DNA of 52,545 bases from JBLMZW01 sp050259035 (GTDB taxonomy: Bacteria; Bacillota; Syntrophomonadia; Syntrophomonadales; DTU052): positions 1 to 52,545 of the forward strand of contig JBLMZW010000146.1 in assembly GCA_050259035.1 (NCBI GenBank), in the 5' to 3' direction. The translations under genes and the position numbers were made by a program. Position 1 is the first letter of the stretch; every line of letters starts with the position of its first letter. Under the pieces are notes generated by a model. The model made no database searches. It had not been told where the DNA came from and was given only the letters and a program-made list of their open reading frames with translations. Shown here piece after piece: positions 27,230 through 35,814 of the stretch.

Positions 27230-27625
27230 GTGACCGATATGGAATTAATTCAGTACGCTCGCCAGGTACAGGGAAAAGCTTATGCTCCGTATTCCAGATT
27301 CAAAGTCGGAGCGGCTTTGGAGGATACGGAGGGGACAGTACATGTAGGGTGTAATATAGAAAATTCATCGTATGGGTTGACTATATGTGCTGAACGGGCG
27401 GCACTGGCTAGAGCCGTGGCTGATGGGAAGCTAAAGTTCCAACGAATGGGGTTAGTAGCTGACAGTGAGAGTATTGTTCCCTGCGGGGCATGTCTGCAGG
27501 TCTTGACTGAATTTGCACCGGATTTGCATATTATCTGTGCTGGAGTAAACAACGTGGTGAAATATAAAATTAGTGATCTCCTTCCCCGAGGATTCAGATT
27601 GCACGAAACTGGAGGACGGAGATGA
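27230..27625 (+). CDS. cdd: Cytidine deaminase
   Basis: 131-residue zinc enzyme of pyrimidine salvage that converts cytidine to uridine. Motifs: YAPYSRFKVGAALE, CNIENSSYGLTICAERAAL (zinc Cys and catalytic Glu in the CAE motif) and PCGACLQVL (two zinc Cys). It has the normal length for the homotetrameric form. GTG 27230 follows TTGGAGGATC; ATG 27239 is a possible alternative three codons in. It overlaps era by 4 bases. Confidence 0.96.
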   Translation: MTDMELIQYARQVQGKAYAPYSRFKVGAALEDTEGTVHVGCNIENSSYGLTICAERAALARAVADGKLKFQRMGLVADSESIVPCGACLQVLTEFAPDLHIICAGVNNVVKYKISDLLPRGFRLHETGGRR

Positions 27626-28509
27626 ATACCAGATCAGGATTCATATGTATGGTCGGAAGGCCCAATGTGGGCAAGTCGACCCTGTTGAACAAGTTAATTG
27701 GCCAAAAAGTGGCTATTGTTTCCGATAAACCGCAGACCACTCGGAATCGAATTCAGGGCATTTATACTTGTGAGGAAGGACAGGCGATTTTTATAGATAC
27801 GCCTGGCATTCACAAACCCAAACACCTTCTGGGTGAGTATATGGTTAATGTTACTGCTCGCACCTTACGCGAAGTAGATCTGATATTCTATGTGGTGGAT
27901 GCGACTTCCAGGCCGGGTCCAGGCGAGGAGTATATTGTTCAACAATTAATGGATATTGAAACTCCCATATTTCTGATCCTAAACAAAATCGATCTGGTCT
28001 CTAAAAGCCAGATAAAAGAGGCGGCTGTTCTTTACAATACTAAAATGAGTTTCGTCGAAAAAATACCTGTATCCGCGGCAACCGGTCAAAATCTACCCAA
28101 CTTAAAGAACAAAATTTTCGAATACTTACCGGAGGGCCCATTCTACTATCCGGATGACGAGTTTACTGATCAGCCGGAAAGGTTTATAGTTGCCGAAACT
28201 ATTCGCGAGAAAGCCTTGAGCTTAACTCGAGAAGAGGTGCCCCACTGTCTGGCAGTCGAAATTGATGAGTTTAAAGAAAAGTCAGAGAATATGATATATA
28301 TTCGAGCTACCATTTTTACCGAAAGAGAATCTCAAAAAGGTATTGTAATCGGGAGAAACGGTACTCTCCTTCGTCAAATCGGGGAACTGGCTCGGAAAGA
28401 TATCGAAAAGCTTCTTGGGACACGTGTTTATCTTGATCTCTGGGTGAAAGTAAAGAATGATTGGCGAAATAACGAAATTCAGTTAAGGAGGTTGGGATAT
28501 GACCGATGA
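27622..28509 (+). CDS. era: GTPase Era
   Basis: 295-residue GTPase that binds the 3' end of 16S rRNA. G1 GRPNVGKST and G3 DTPG are seen, with G4 NKID. The C-terminal KH domain shows GIVIGRNGTLLRQIGELA and LDLWVKVKNDWR. It helps 30S assembly and couples to YbeY, encoded three genes upstream. ATG 27622 overlaps the end of cdd; the 3' end overlaps deoC by 11 bases. Confidence 0.97.
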   Translation: MNTRSGFICMVGRPNVGKSTLLNKLIGQKVAIVSDKPQTTRNRIQGIYTCEEGQAIFIDTPGIHKPKHLLGEYMVNVTARTLREVDLIFYVVDATSRPGPGEEYIVQQLMDIETPIFLILNKIDLVSKSQIKEAAVLYNTKMSFVEKIPVSAATGQNLPNLKNKIFEYLPEGPFYYPDDEFTDQPERFIVAETIREKALSLTREEVPHCLAVEIDEFKEKSENMIYIRATIFTERESQKGIVIGRNGTLLRQIGELARKDIEKLLGTRVYLDLWVKVKNDWRNNEIQLRRLGYDR

Positions 28510-29173
28510 TCTCGTGGCTCATCATCTAGCGGCCTGCATAGATTCGACCTTGCTTAAAGCCGAAGCCGCAAAGGATGATATTATCCGATGTTGCCAGGAG
28601 GCTTGTCAATATGAGATGGCTGCGGTTTGCGTAAATCCCGGCCGACTGAAACTGGTAATAGAAAACCTTAAAGGTTCCCAGGTGGCTCCATGTACTGTGG
28701 TAGGATTTCCCCTGGGTTCTTTTTCTGTAGAGCATAAGCTGGTTGAAATTGATTGGGCGCTTTCAGTTGGGGCCAGAGAAATTGATATGGTAATGAATAT
28801 TGGACTATTTAAAGACAGAGAGATTGAAGCGGTAGCCGGGGAGATTGGTCAGGCGGTAAACCTTACCCGGAATCGAGGCGCTCTATTAAAAGTAATTGTT
28901 GAGACTTCAGCCCTGAGCGAGGAAGAACTAAGAAAAGCCGCCTTTATGGTGCTAAACAGCGGGGCGGACTTTATTAAAACATCCACTGGCTACGGTGCCC
29001 GGGGAGTTAGTCTGGAAGACCTTAGGATTATAAGAGAAACTGTAGGCCAAGGCTTAAAAGTCAAAGCCTCCGGAGGAATAAGAACACATGATTTTGCGGT
29101 TAAACTGCTCAAAGCAGGAGCAGATAGGTTAGGAACCAGTAACGCTATAGAAATCGTTAAAGGGGAGGCTTAA
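28499..29173 (+). CDS. deoC: Deoxyribose-phosphate aldolase
   Basis: 224-residue class I aldolase (TIM barrel) that splits 2-deoxyribose 5-phosphate to glyceraldehyde 3-phosphate and acetaldehyde. The Schiff-base lysine lies in FIKTSTGYG. The second conserved lysine is in VKASGGIRT, and the DMVMNIG segment is present. ATG 28499 is preceded by AAGGAGG with a 7-base spacer, inside the end of era. With cdd it provides a small nucleoside salvage function within this operon. Confidence 0.96.
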   Translation: MTDDLVAHHLAACIDSTLLKAEAAKDDIIRCCQEACQYEMAAVCVNPGRLKLVIENLKGSQVAPCTVVGFPLGSFSVEHKLVEIDWALSVGAREIDMVMNIGLFKDREIEAVAGEIGQAVNLTRNRGALLKVIVETSALSEEELRKAAFMVLNSGADFIKTSTGYGARGVSLEDLRIIRETVGQGLKVKASGGIRTHDFAVKLLKAGADRLGTSNAIEIVKGEA

Positions 29174-29190
29174 CATCCCCGAAATGAAGC

Positions 29191-30192
29191 ATGGCTAAAA
29201 AATTCATTCTAATATTGATCCTGATTGGCGTACTGGCGGTCTTTGTTAACGAAGGAATGCTGGGTTATCAGACCCCGGTCATTCGTGAACTAACCTGTGT
29301 ATATGGTCAGATTATATCCCGGCACCAAACCATCCGGATAATACGATATGGAAGTCTGGATAAAGCCGGTCATAAAGACAATGAATTGGCTCTGCTGGCC
29401 AGGGGAGATTATAAGGTGGTCAGCTGGAACCATATAAGTGAGAACCAAGAACGGAATCAGCTGCGAATACTTGCAGTTACACCTGACGCTTATGGTTTTA
29501 AACGATTAACCGAAGATGTAATCACCCAGGATATAAGAGTTCTCGTGGAGAGCAGCGGAATAGATGCCTGGCATGCAACTTCTGGTGGAGTAAAGGTTTT
29601 GGAGAACCCGGAAAAAGGCTGGTGGCGGGTAGTTATTTTTGATGGGGGACACCATCTGCCTACTGTAGCACTTGCCCCGGACTTGATTATCGTCCCCAGC
29701 ACCACGGGCTATGCTGCCCACGGTTATATGCGTGACGCCGTCAGCATTAAGAAGCTCTGCCAGGTGTTAGACCGGGAAAATATTGACGTTCCAGTGGTAA
29801 GTATTCCGCGATGGCAGCTGGTTAAAACCCCGCAGTCCATGGGGACCGCCGCAGCCAGAGCCCTGTCTATGTTTCCCGCCGGCAGAAAACCTGTTTTTAG
29901 TGGGCGCATTATTGGGAAAAGGACCACCGCAAGGCATGCTGCCGCTTTTGTTTATATTACAGGTAGTGACTGGAAGAAATCTTTACTTTCCCTGTCTGAC
30001 GTTAAACGAATATACCTGTCAGCAAATTTCAACCAGGTTGACCGTCATCAGGTGGCTCAGGTAAGTAAGACCCTCAGGCTTAAAGGAATTAGAGTAGAAA
30101 CGGTTAACGAACCCAACAATGTTGCTGACATTCTTGCCGGGAGGATATGGAGTGCATTACAGGGTTTCGGCACTGGTGTTAAAATCCATTAA
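29191..30192 (+). CDS. Unrecognised membrane-anchored or exported protein
   Basis: 333 residues; I do not recognise a family. The N-terminus has a short charged start and a hydrophobic stretch (KKFILILILIGVLAVFV) that should act as a signal anchor or signal peptide. The rest looks soluble, with alternating beta and alpha elements, for example VVIFDGGHHLPTVALAPDLI, VPVVSIPRWQLV and KRIYLSANFNQVDRHQVAQV, and a Gly/His-rich centre (GGHH, YAAHGY). The ATG has no good ribosome binding site: GGGGAGG lies 22 bases away within a GGGGA/TCCCC hairpin that spans the deoC stop. It is between deoC and recO and overlaps recO by 41 bases, so it belongs to the operon. No function is claimed. Confidence 0.8.
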   Translation: MAKKFILILILIGVLAVFVNEGMLGYQTPVIRELTCVYGQIISRHQTIRIIRYGSLDKAGHKDNELALLARGDYKVVSWNHISENQERNQLRILAVTPDAYGFKRLTEDVITQDIRVLVESSGIDAWHATSGGVKVLENPEKGWWRVVIFDGGHHLPTVALAPDLIIVPSTTGYAAHGYMRDAVSIKKLCQVLDRENIDVPVVSIPRWQLVKTPQSMGTAAARALSMFPAGRKPVFSGRIIGKRTTARHAAAFVYITGSDWKKSLLSLSDVKRIYLSANFNQVDRHQVAQVSKTLRLKGIRVETVNEPNNVADILAGRIWSALQGFGTGVKIH

Positions 30193-30898
30193 CTTCAAGG
30201 AAACCGATCAAATAGTGACCATGTTAAGCCATGAGTTGGGAAAGGTACGGGCAATAGCCAGAGGAGTCAAGAAACCACGCAGCACCTTGCGTGGATTGGT
30301 TCAGCCTTTTTGTCACTCTCATTTTTACATGATTAAGACCGGGGATATGTTCCTGATAACCCAGGGAAAAATCATAGATTTTTACGGCGGAATTAGGGAA
30401 GACTTAAATAAAACACTACAATCCGCATACTTAATGGAACTGGCGGACAAGAGCTTAATTGACGAAGAACCTGCTCAATCTGTACTTGATTTGGCATTAA
30501 GCATATTAAAATATATTGATGAAAAACCGCTGTCACCGTTGCCGGTTAGGTATTTTGAAACCAGGCTATTGGGGTTGCTTGGATACGAACCTATTCTTAA
30601 ACATTGCAGCAGCTGTGGTGCCCGCGGAGGCTTAAATCACTTCAGCTCCAATGCGGGTGGAGCCCTATGCGGCAAATGCTCAAATATCATTCCGGCGGTA
30701 AAGGTTAAACCCTCAACCCTGGCCATTATTCATGCTATGCAAAATCAGACTCCGGAGTTTCTAACTAATCTGCATCCAACCCCGGAAATGGAAAAGGAAA
30801 TGGAAAGGGTTCTGGAAGACTTCCTGGAATATTATTTGGACAAACGTTTTAATATTAAGTCGGTTATACGGGTACTGAAGGCTTCAAGGTTAAATTGA
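30152..30898 (+). CDS. recO: DNA repair protein RecO
   Basis: 248-residue RecO. The N-terminal OB fold (residues about 1-80) shows SALVLKSINFKETDQIV and GKVRAIARGVKKPRS. A helical C-terminal domain carries a four-cysteine zinc finger, CSSCGARGG followed later by CGKC. It acts in RecFOR-mediated loading of RecA at gaps. I chose GTG 30152, giving MHYRVSALV, because GGGAGGA lies 7 bases upstream; an in-frame start at 30119 lacks a site. It starts inside the upstream gene and is followed by the glycine T-box leader. Confidence 0.95.
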   Translation: MHYRVSALVLKSINFKETDQIVTMLSHELGKVRAIARGVKKPRSTLRGLVQPFCHSHFYMIKTGDMFLITQGKIIDFYGGIREDLNKTLQSAYLMELADKSLIDEEPAQSVLDLALSILKYIDEKPLSPLPVRYFETRLLGLLGYEPILKHCSSCGARGGLNHFSSNAGGALCGKCSNIIPAVKVKPSTLAIIHAMQNQTPEFLTNLHPTPEMEKEMERVLEDFLEYYLDKRFNIKSVIRVLKASRLN

Positions 30899-31024
30899 CA
30901 ATCCCGGTTTGGCACTGTTAAACTTAGCTAGGACAAAACTTGGAAACCATAATTAAATTGACCGAAAAGATTTGGAACCAGAGTCGAAGTTGATTTCACC
31001 AATCCATATTATGAATAACATGGC

Positions 31025-31245
31025 TATGATTGAGTTTAGTAAGCGATTGGATTTCTCCATAGAGAGCCGGGGTAGGTGTAAGCCCGGTGGGAAACTCGCT
31101 GAACGGCGCTCAGGAGCCGCAGGAGGAAAGCCATTAGGCCGGTAAAACCTGCATCGCTGATGAGGGGACCCGTTTTCGGGTCAATCAGGGTGGAACCGCG
31201 GGCAATGCTCGTCCCTGTTTCGGGGTACGGGCTTTATTATTTTTA
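31025..31245 (+). promoter_or_regulatory. T-box leader, glycine-specific, upstream of glyQS
   Basis: The leader shows an AGTA element (31038-31041), the Stem I distal sequence AGAGAGCCGGGG...GGTGTAAGCCCGG, and the invariant T-box AGGGTGGAACCGCG (31187-31200). A GGC at 31105-31107 on the 3' side of Stem I is the candidate glycine specifier codon. Uncharged tRNA-Gly would stabilise the antiterminator and let transcription reach glyQS. No clear sigma-A promoter is seen between recO and this leader, so transcription may enter from recO. Confidence 0.93.
31207..31245 (+). terminator. Conditional terminator of the T-box leader
   Basis: GCTCGT-CCC pairs with GGG-ACGGGC (with small bulges) and is followed by TTTATTATTTTT. 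It overlaps the region just 3' of the T-box sequence and is mutually exclusive with the antiterminator. Confidence 0.85.
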
Positions 31246-31259
31246 GGGAGGTATGAACC

Positions 31260-32180
31260 TTGACCTTTCAGGAGATCATTCTGGCTTTGGAAAGTTATTG
31301 GGGCGAACAGGGTTGTATAATTCAACAGCCTTATGATGTGGAAAAAGGGGCGGGAACCATGAATCCGGCGACCTTTCTTAGATCCCTTGGGCCGGAACCA
31401 TGGAAGGTGGCCTATGTTGAACCCTCCAGGAGACCAACCGATGGTAGATATGGAGAGAATCCAAACCGGCTGCAGCATTACTATCAGTATCAGGTTATTT
31501 TGAAACCGTCACCAGACAATGTAATTGATCTTTACCTTAACAGTTTGCGAAGATTGGGCATTGATCCCGAACAGCATGATGTGAGGTTGGTAGAAGATAA
31601 CTGGGAATCACCCACATTAGGGGCCTGGGGCCTGGGTTGGGAGATTTGGCTGGATGGTATGGAAGTAACCCAGTTTACTTATTTTCAGCAATGCGGCGGT
31701 TTTGATTGTAATCCGGTGTGCGCGGAGATCACCTATGGAATTGAACGACTGGCCATGTATATCCAGAATAAAGAGAATGTGTTTGATATCGAATGGGTGG
31801 AGGGCATTACCTACCGGGATGTTCATCTTCAGACTGAAATAGATTATTCCCATTATAATTTTACTGTGGCTGATACCCGCACTTTAATGAGTATGTTTAA
31901 GGCTTCTGAAGGTGAGGCCATGCAGGTGTTGGAACATGGTTTGGTACAGCCGGCTTACGATTACGTTTTGAAGTGCTCACACCTTTTCAATCTCCTGGAC
32001 GCCCGGGGGGCTATAAGTGTTACCGAAAGAACAGCTTATATAGGAAGAATACGCAACATGGCCAAGTCGGTAGCCAGCCAATATCTTTTGCAAAGAGAGA
32101 AGTTAGGGTACCCGTTGCTAAAAGACCCGGTCATGCGAGCCAAACTGGATCTCCGAGAAGAGGTGAACAACAATGGCTAA
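31260..32180 (+). CDS. glyQ: Glycyl-tRNA synthetase alpha subunit
   Basis: 306-residue catalytic subunit of the bacterial alpha2beta2 enzyme, starting MTFQEIILALESYWGEQGC. Class II motifs are present: GTMNPATFLRSLGPEPW, the motif-2-like YVEPSRRPTDGRYGENPNRL, and ITYGIERLAMY. It starts at TTG 31260 with GGGAGG 9 bases upstream, right after the T-box terminator. The end overlaps glyS by 8 bases. Confidence 0.97.
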   Translation: MTFQEIILALESYWGEQGCIIQQPYDVEKGAGTMNPATFLRSLGPEPWKVAYVEPSRRPTDGRYGENPNRLQHYYQYQVILKPSPDNVIDLYLNSLRRLGIDPEQHDVRLVEDNWESPTLGAWGLGWEIWLDGMEVTQFTYFQQCGGFDCNPVCAEITYGIERLAMYIQNKENVFDIEWVEGITYRDVHLQTEIDYSHYNFTVADTRTLMSMFKASEGEAMQVLEHGLVQPAYDYVLKCSHLFNLLDARGAISVTERTAYIGRIRNMAKSVASQYLLQREKLGYPLLKDPVMRAKLDLREEVNNNG

Positions 32181-34239
32181 CTTGTTATTCGAAATCGGAA
32201 CTGAGGAAATGCCAGCAATGTATATGCCTGAGGCTTTGAATAATTTACGGAATCTTGCTTATACCAGATTAAAAGAAGCCAGATTGGATTTTAGTGAGTT
32301 GAAAACCATGGGTACCCCCCGGCGTTTAGTATTATTGATTGAAAATCTTGACGAGAGCCAGGGAGAAGCGGTTATTGAAACCCGAGGCCCGAGAGAAGAC
32401 CGGGCCTTTGACCAGGACGGAGAACCTACCCAGGCGGCAAAGGGATTTGCCCGGGGGCAGGGACTAAAGATAGAAGACCTTGATATTAAGGAAGTGGGCG
32501 GGGTTCGTTATGTATTTGCCTGCCGTAAGGAGAAGGGCAAACCCGCCATTGAGATATTACCTGATTTATTAAAAAGTCTGATTCTGGATTTACCTTTCCC
32601 ACGATCAATGCGCTGGGGTTATTCGGAAACCAGATTCGCACGTCCTGTCAGATGGCTGGTAGCTTTGATAGGAGATAATGTAATACCGATGCAAATCGAA
32701 AATGTTCATTCCAGCAATATTACCTCAGGACATCGTTTCCTATGCCCCGGGCCCATTAAGATTAACCGCCCAGAGGAATATCTGGAGGCAATGCACCGGG
32801 CATACGTTGTGGTGGATCAGCACGAACGGTGGAAAATGATCCTGAAGCAGGTTGAGGAAGTAGCCAGTGCTGGTGGGGGAAAAGCAGTTATCGAAGATGA
32901 ACTTCTGGAACAAGTTAATTATCTGGTAGAATACCCGACCGCCTTTTTGGGGGAGTTTTCACCTGATTACCTCACAGTCCCGGATGAGGTCTTGATTACT
33001 TCCATGAAAGAACACCAAAAATATTTTCCCGTGGTAGACGATCAGGGAAAACTGATGCCATGCTTTATTGCAGTGCGTAATGGTACTGCTGAGAATATTG
33101 AAATCGTTAAAGGGGGAAACCAGAGAGTATTGAAAGCCCGGTTGGAAGATGCTTATTTCTTTTACCGGGAGGACACCCGCGAGCACCTCGAGAATAAAGT
33201 TCCCCTATTGAAAAACGTCGTTTACCAGGAGCGGTTGGGGACAGTGTGGGCCAAGACAGCCAGACTGCAGAAAGTCGCTGCCTTTATTGGTGCCCAACTG
33301 GGGTATAAAAATAAGAAACAAATTGAGAGAGCCGCTTTTCTTTGTAAAGCTGATTTAGAAACCAATATGGTATATGAGTTTCCGGAATTGCAGGGGGTAA
33401 TGGGATGTAAGTATGCCCTCCATAATGAAGAGGATTACGATGTAGCCAGAGCCATATATGAACACTATCTCCCCCGTTTTGCCGGTGATGATATACCGGA
33501 AACCACAACCGGTATAGCCCTGAGTCTGGCCGAAAAAATTGATAATCTGGTTGGAAACTTCGGCATTGGGGTTAAACCATCTGGGAGCCAGGATCCATTC
33601 GCATTGAGAAGACAGGCTTTAGGAATAGTCTCTATTCTATTAGGGCATGAATTATCACTTGATCTGCGAGAGGTAATAAGAAAAAGCTATCAGACCTTCG
33701 CTCGGGTAAAATTCGATATGAGTGAAGATGAAATAACTGGGGAAGTACTTGATTTTATTCTCCAGCGTTTACGGGGCATTCTGACCGAAAATGGAATCGC
33801 CTACGACGTTTTGGATGCAGTTTTGGCCAATCCTCCAGGCGATTTACTGGTTATTAGAGAAAAAGCCCGGGCTCTGGCGGAACTAAAAGAACAAGCATAT
33901 TTCCCTGACTTGATGATCGTATTTAATCGGCCTTACAACCTTTCCCGCAAGGGTGGCGGCGACAAAGTGGTCCCCAACCTCTTTCAAGATGATGCCGAGA
34001 AGGAACTCTGGGCAGGTGCCAAACGGACCGCTAAGACCGCGAAAGCTTTGTTGGAGCAGGGGGATTATATCTCCTACTTCATCGCTCTGGCCGATCTGCG
34101 TCCCATATTGGACAGCTATTTTGAACGAGTAATGGTCATGGTTGACAATTTGGCTGTCCGTGACAATCGATTAGCCCAACTAAAAAGTGTAGTGGAAATA
34201 TTCCAGGAGTTTGCCGATTTTAGTAAACTGGTGGCATAA
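32173..34239 (+). CDS. glyS: Glycyl-tRNA synthetase beta subunit
   Basis: 688-residue subunit with the tRNA-binding and HD-like domains: LFEIGTEEMPA at the N-terminus, FPRSMRWG, the PDEVLITSMKEHQKYFPV segment, PFALRRQALGI, and a C-terminal anticodon-binding domain with FDRVMVM-like FERVMVMVDN. It overlaps glyQ. Together the two charge tRNA-Gly under T-box control. The sequence after the stop carries the promoter of the next gene. Confidence 0.97.
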   Translation: MANLLFEIGTEEMPAMYMPEALNNLRNLAYTRLKEARLDFSELKTMGTPRRLVLLIENLDESQGEAVIETRGPREDRAFDQDGEPTQAAKGFARGQGLKIEDLDIKEVGGVRYVFACRKEKGKPAIEILPDLLKSLILDLPFPRSMRWGYSETRFARPVRWLVALIGDNVIPMQIENVHSSNITSGHRFLCPGPIKINRPEEYLEAMHRAYVVVDQHERWKMILKQVEEVASAGGGKAVIEDELLEQVNYLVEYPTAFLGEFSPDYLTVPDEVLITSMKEHQKYFPVVDDQGKLMPCFIAVRNGTAENIEIVKGGNQRVLKARLEDAYFFYREDTREHLENKVPLLKNVVYQERLGTVWAKTARLQKVAAFIGAQLGYKNKKQIERAAFLCKADLETNMVYEFPELQGVMGCKYALHNEEDYDVARAIYEHYLPRFAGDDIPETTTGIALSLAEKIDNLVGNFGIGVKPSGSQDPFALRRQALGIVSILLGHELSLDLREVIRKSYQTFARVKFDMSEDEITGEVLDFILQRLRGILTENGIAYDVLDAVLANPPGDLLVIREKARALAELKEQAYFPDLMIVFNRPYNLSRKGGGDKVVPNLFQDDAEKELWAGAKRTAKTAKALLEQGDYISYFIALADLRPILDSYFERVMVMVDNLAVRDNRLAQLKSVVEIFQEFADFSKLVA

Positions 34240-34245
34240 AACCTT

Positions 34246-34274
34246 TTGACTTGCGGAAAAAGGGTTTTTATAAT
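34246..34274 (+). promoter_or_regulatory. Strong sigma-A promoter of the ccpN-ppsR-ppdK operon
   Basis: TTGACT (34246-34251), 17 bases, TATAAT (34269-34274). Just downstream, AGCCG-ata-CGGCT (34296-34308) forms a perfect inverted repeat, and AGTATA occurs at two places between the -10 box and the start codon. The palindrome is a candidate operator for the repressor encoded by the first gene, by inference only. Confidence 0.82.
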
Positions 34275-34336
34275 CTATATAGTATATATTATTAAAGCCG
34301 ATACGGCTAAAAAGTATAGCATAATTGAGGTGGACG

Positions 34337-34996
34337 ATGATCGATCTTAACCAGAGACAGGAGAGGATCCTTGATATCGTCAGAAAGGAAGGCCCGGTAA
34401 CCGGTGAAAAGATTGCAGAAGCTCTAAGTGTCACCCGGGCGGCCCTTCGTCCTGATTTAGCAATCCTAACAATGTCCGGTTACCTGGAAGCCAAGCCCCG
34501 GGTGGGATACACCTACCGCCATGAGGGAATTCAGAATACTGTTCGACGCATACTTAACCAGTACCGGGTTAAAGATATCAAGAGCCTTCCGGTGGTTATT
34601 CCTGAAAACTGTAGCATATACGATGCTATTGTTACCTTGTTTACTGAAGATGTGGGTACAGTCTATGTTGTTGACAAAGACAACTACCTTATGGGAGTAG
34701 TATCACGTAAGGATTTTTTAAAGACAACCCTGGGACATATTGATATTTTTAAGGTGCCTGTTAGTGTGATTATGACACGCATGCCCAACATTGTTACCAC
34801 AACCTCGGAGGAAACCGTGGTAGAAGCGGCGCGTAAGATTGTGGAACACGAGATAGACAGCATGCCTATTGTTAAAACCTTTATTCGGGAGATGGGAGAG
34901 GAACGACTGGAGGTAGTAGGCCGTATTACCAAGACCAACATAACCCGCCTCTTCCTTGACCTGGCTAACCGAAACCACGAGGAGGAAATAAGATGA
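34337..34996 (+). CDS. CcpN-like transcription repressor with HTH and two CBS domains
   Basis: 219 residues. An N-terminal helix-turn-helix (QERILDIVRKEGPVTGEKIAEALSVTRAALRPDLAIL in outline, residues about 7-60) is followed by two CBS domains (about 80-140 and 150-210, with SIYDAIVTLFTEDVGTVYVV and TTSEETVVEAARKI), the layout of Bacillus CcpN (YqzB). CcpN represses gluconeogenic genes and senses the energy state through its CBS pair. Here it heads an operon with the PPDK regulator and ppdK, which points to control of pyruvate/PEP interconversion. I chose ATG 34337, preceded by GAGGTGG; the in-frame TTG at 34325 overlaps that site. Four-base overlap with the next gene. Confidence 0.9.
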   Translation: MIDLNQRQERILDIVRKEGPVTGEKIAEALSVTRAALRPDLAILTMSGYLEAKPRVGYTYRHEGIQNTVRRILNQYRVKDIKSLPVVIPENCSIYDAIVTLFTEDVGTVYVVDKDNYLMGVVSRKDFLKTTLGHIDIFKVPVSVIMTRMPNIVTTTSEETVVEAARKIVEHEIDSMPIVKTFIREMGEERLEVVGRITKTNITRLFLDLANRNHEEEIR

Positions 34997-35814
34997 GTAC
35001 GCAGGTTCCGTGTGTTTACGTTTTATCGGATTCGATCGGGGAAACCGCGGAAATGGTAGTAAAAGCTGCTACCAGCCAATTTGACTCTGGGAAGATTGAG
35101 ATAAAACGGATACCCAACGTAGGTGATACAGATACTATAGATGAAATTCTTCGGCAATCGGCCGAGAACAAGTCCATGGTTGCGTATACCCTGGTAGTTG
35201 AGGACTTAAGAGACTACCTGATTACCAGGGCCGAGGAAATTGGTGTTGTTACAGTAGATATTTTGACTCCGATAATGGATGCGGTTGAAAAAACCACGGG
35301 GCTTTATCCCCGACGGGAGCCCGGAATTTTACGCAAGGTGGATGAAACATATTTTCGCCGCGTTGAAGCCATAGAATTCGCGGTACGTTACGATGACGGG
35401 AAAGATCCCAGGGGAATCGGGATGGCCGACATTGTTCTGGTAGGTGTTTCCCGGACATCTAAAACCCCGCTGTCGATGTACCTGGCCCATAAAAGAATTA
35501 AGGTCGCCAATGTTCCTCTGGTCCCTGAAGTGGCTCCGCCCGAGGAATTGTATAAGGTGGAGAAAGGCAGAGTGATAGGCCTTATTATTCAACTGGAACA
35601 ATTGTCTCAGATTCGGAGAGAACGTTTAAAAACCCTCGGACTCATGGCCGATGCCAGTTATGCTAATGACGAGAGAATAGAGCAGGAAATGGAATATGCC
35701 ACCCAAGTAATGCGCCGTTTGGGCTGTCCGGTTATCGATGTTACTAACAAGGCAGTAGAAGAGACTGCTAGCAAGATTTTAGAAATATACTATAGGAGGT
35801 TAAGCCATGTCTAA
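34993..35814 (+). CDS. Pyruvate, phosphate dikinase regulatory protein (bifunctional kinase/phosphorylase)
   Basis: 273-residue DUF299 protein (YqfL/PPDK regulatory protein). It has the unusual P-loop GVSRTSKTPLSMYLA, DSIGETAEMV near the N-terminus, and LGCPVIDVTNKAVEETA near the end. The family switches PPDK off by ADP-dependent phosphorylation of the threonine two residues before the catalytic histidine, and on by phosphate-dependent phosphorolysis. The related PEP synthase regulator is an alternative, but ppdK follows directly with an 8-base overlap, so PPDK is the likely target. It overlaps the upstream repressor gene by 4 bases. Confidence 0.94.
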   Translation: MSTQVPCVYVLSDSIGETAEMVVKAATSQFDSGKIEIKRIPNVGDTDTIDEILRQSAENKSMVAYTLVVEDLRDYLITRAEEIGVVTVDILTPIMDAVEKTTGLYPRREPGILRKVDETYFRRVEAIEFAVRYDDGKDPRGIGMADIVLVGVSRTSKTPLSMYLAHKRIKVANVPLVPEVAPPEELYKVEKGRVIGLIIQLEQLSQIRRERLKTLGLMADASYANDERIEQEMEYATQVMRRLGCPVIDVTNKAVEETASKILEIYYRRLSHV

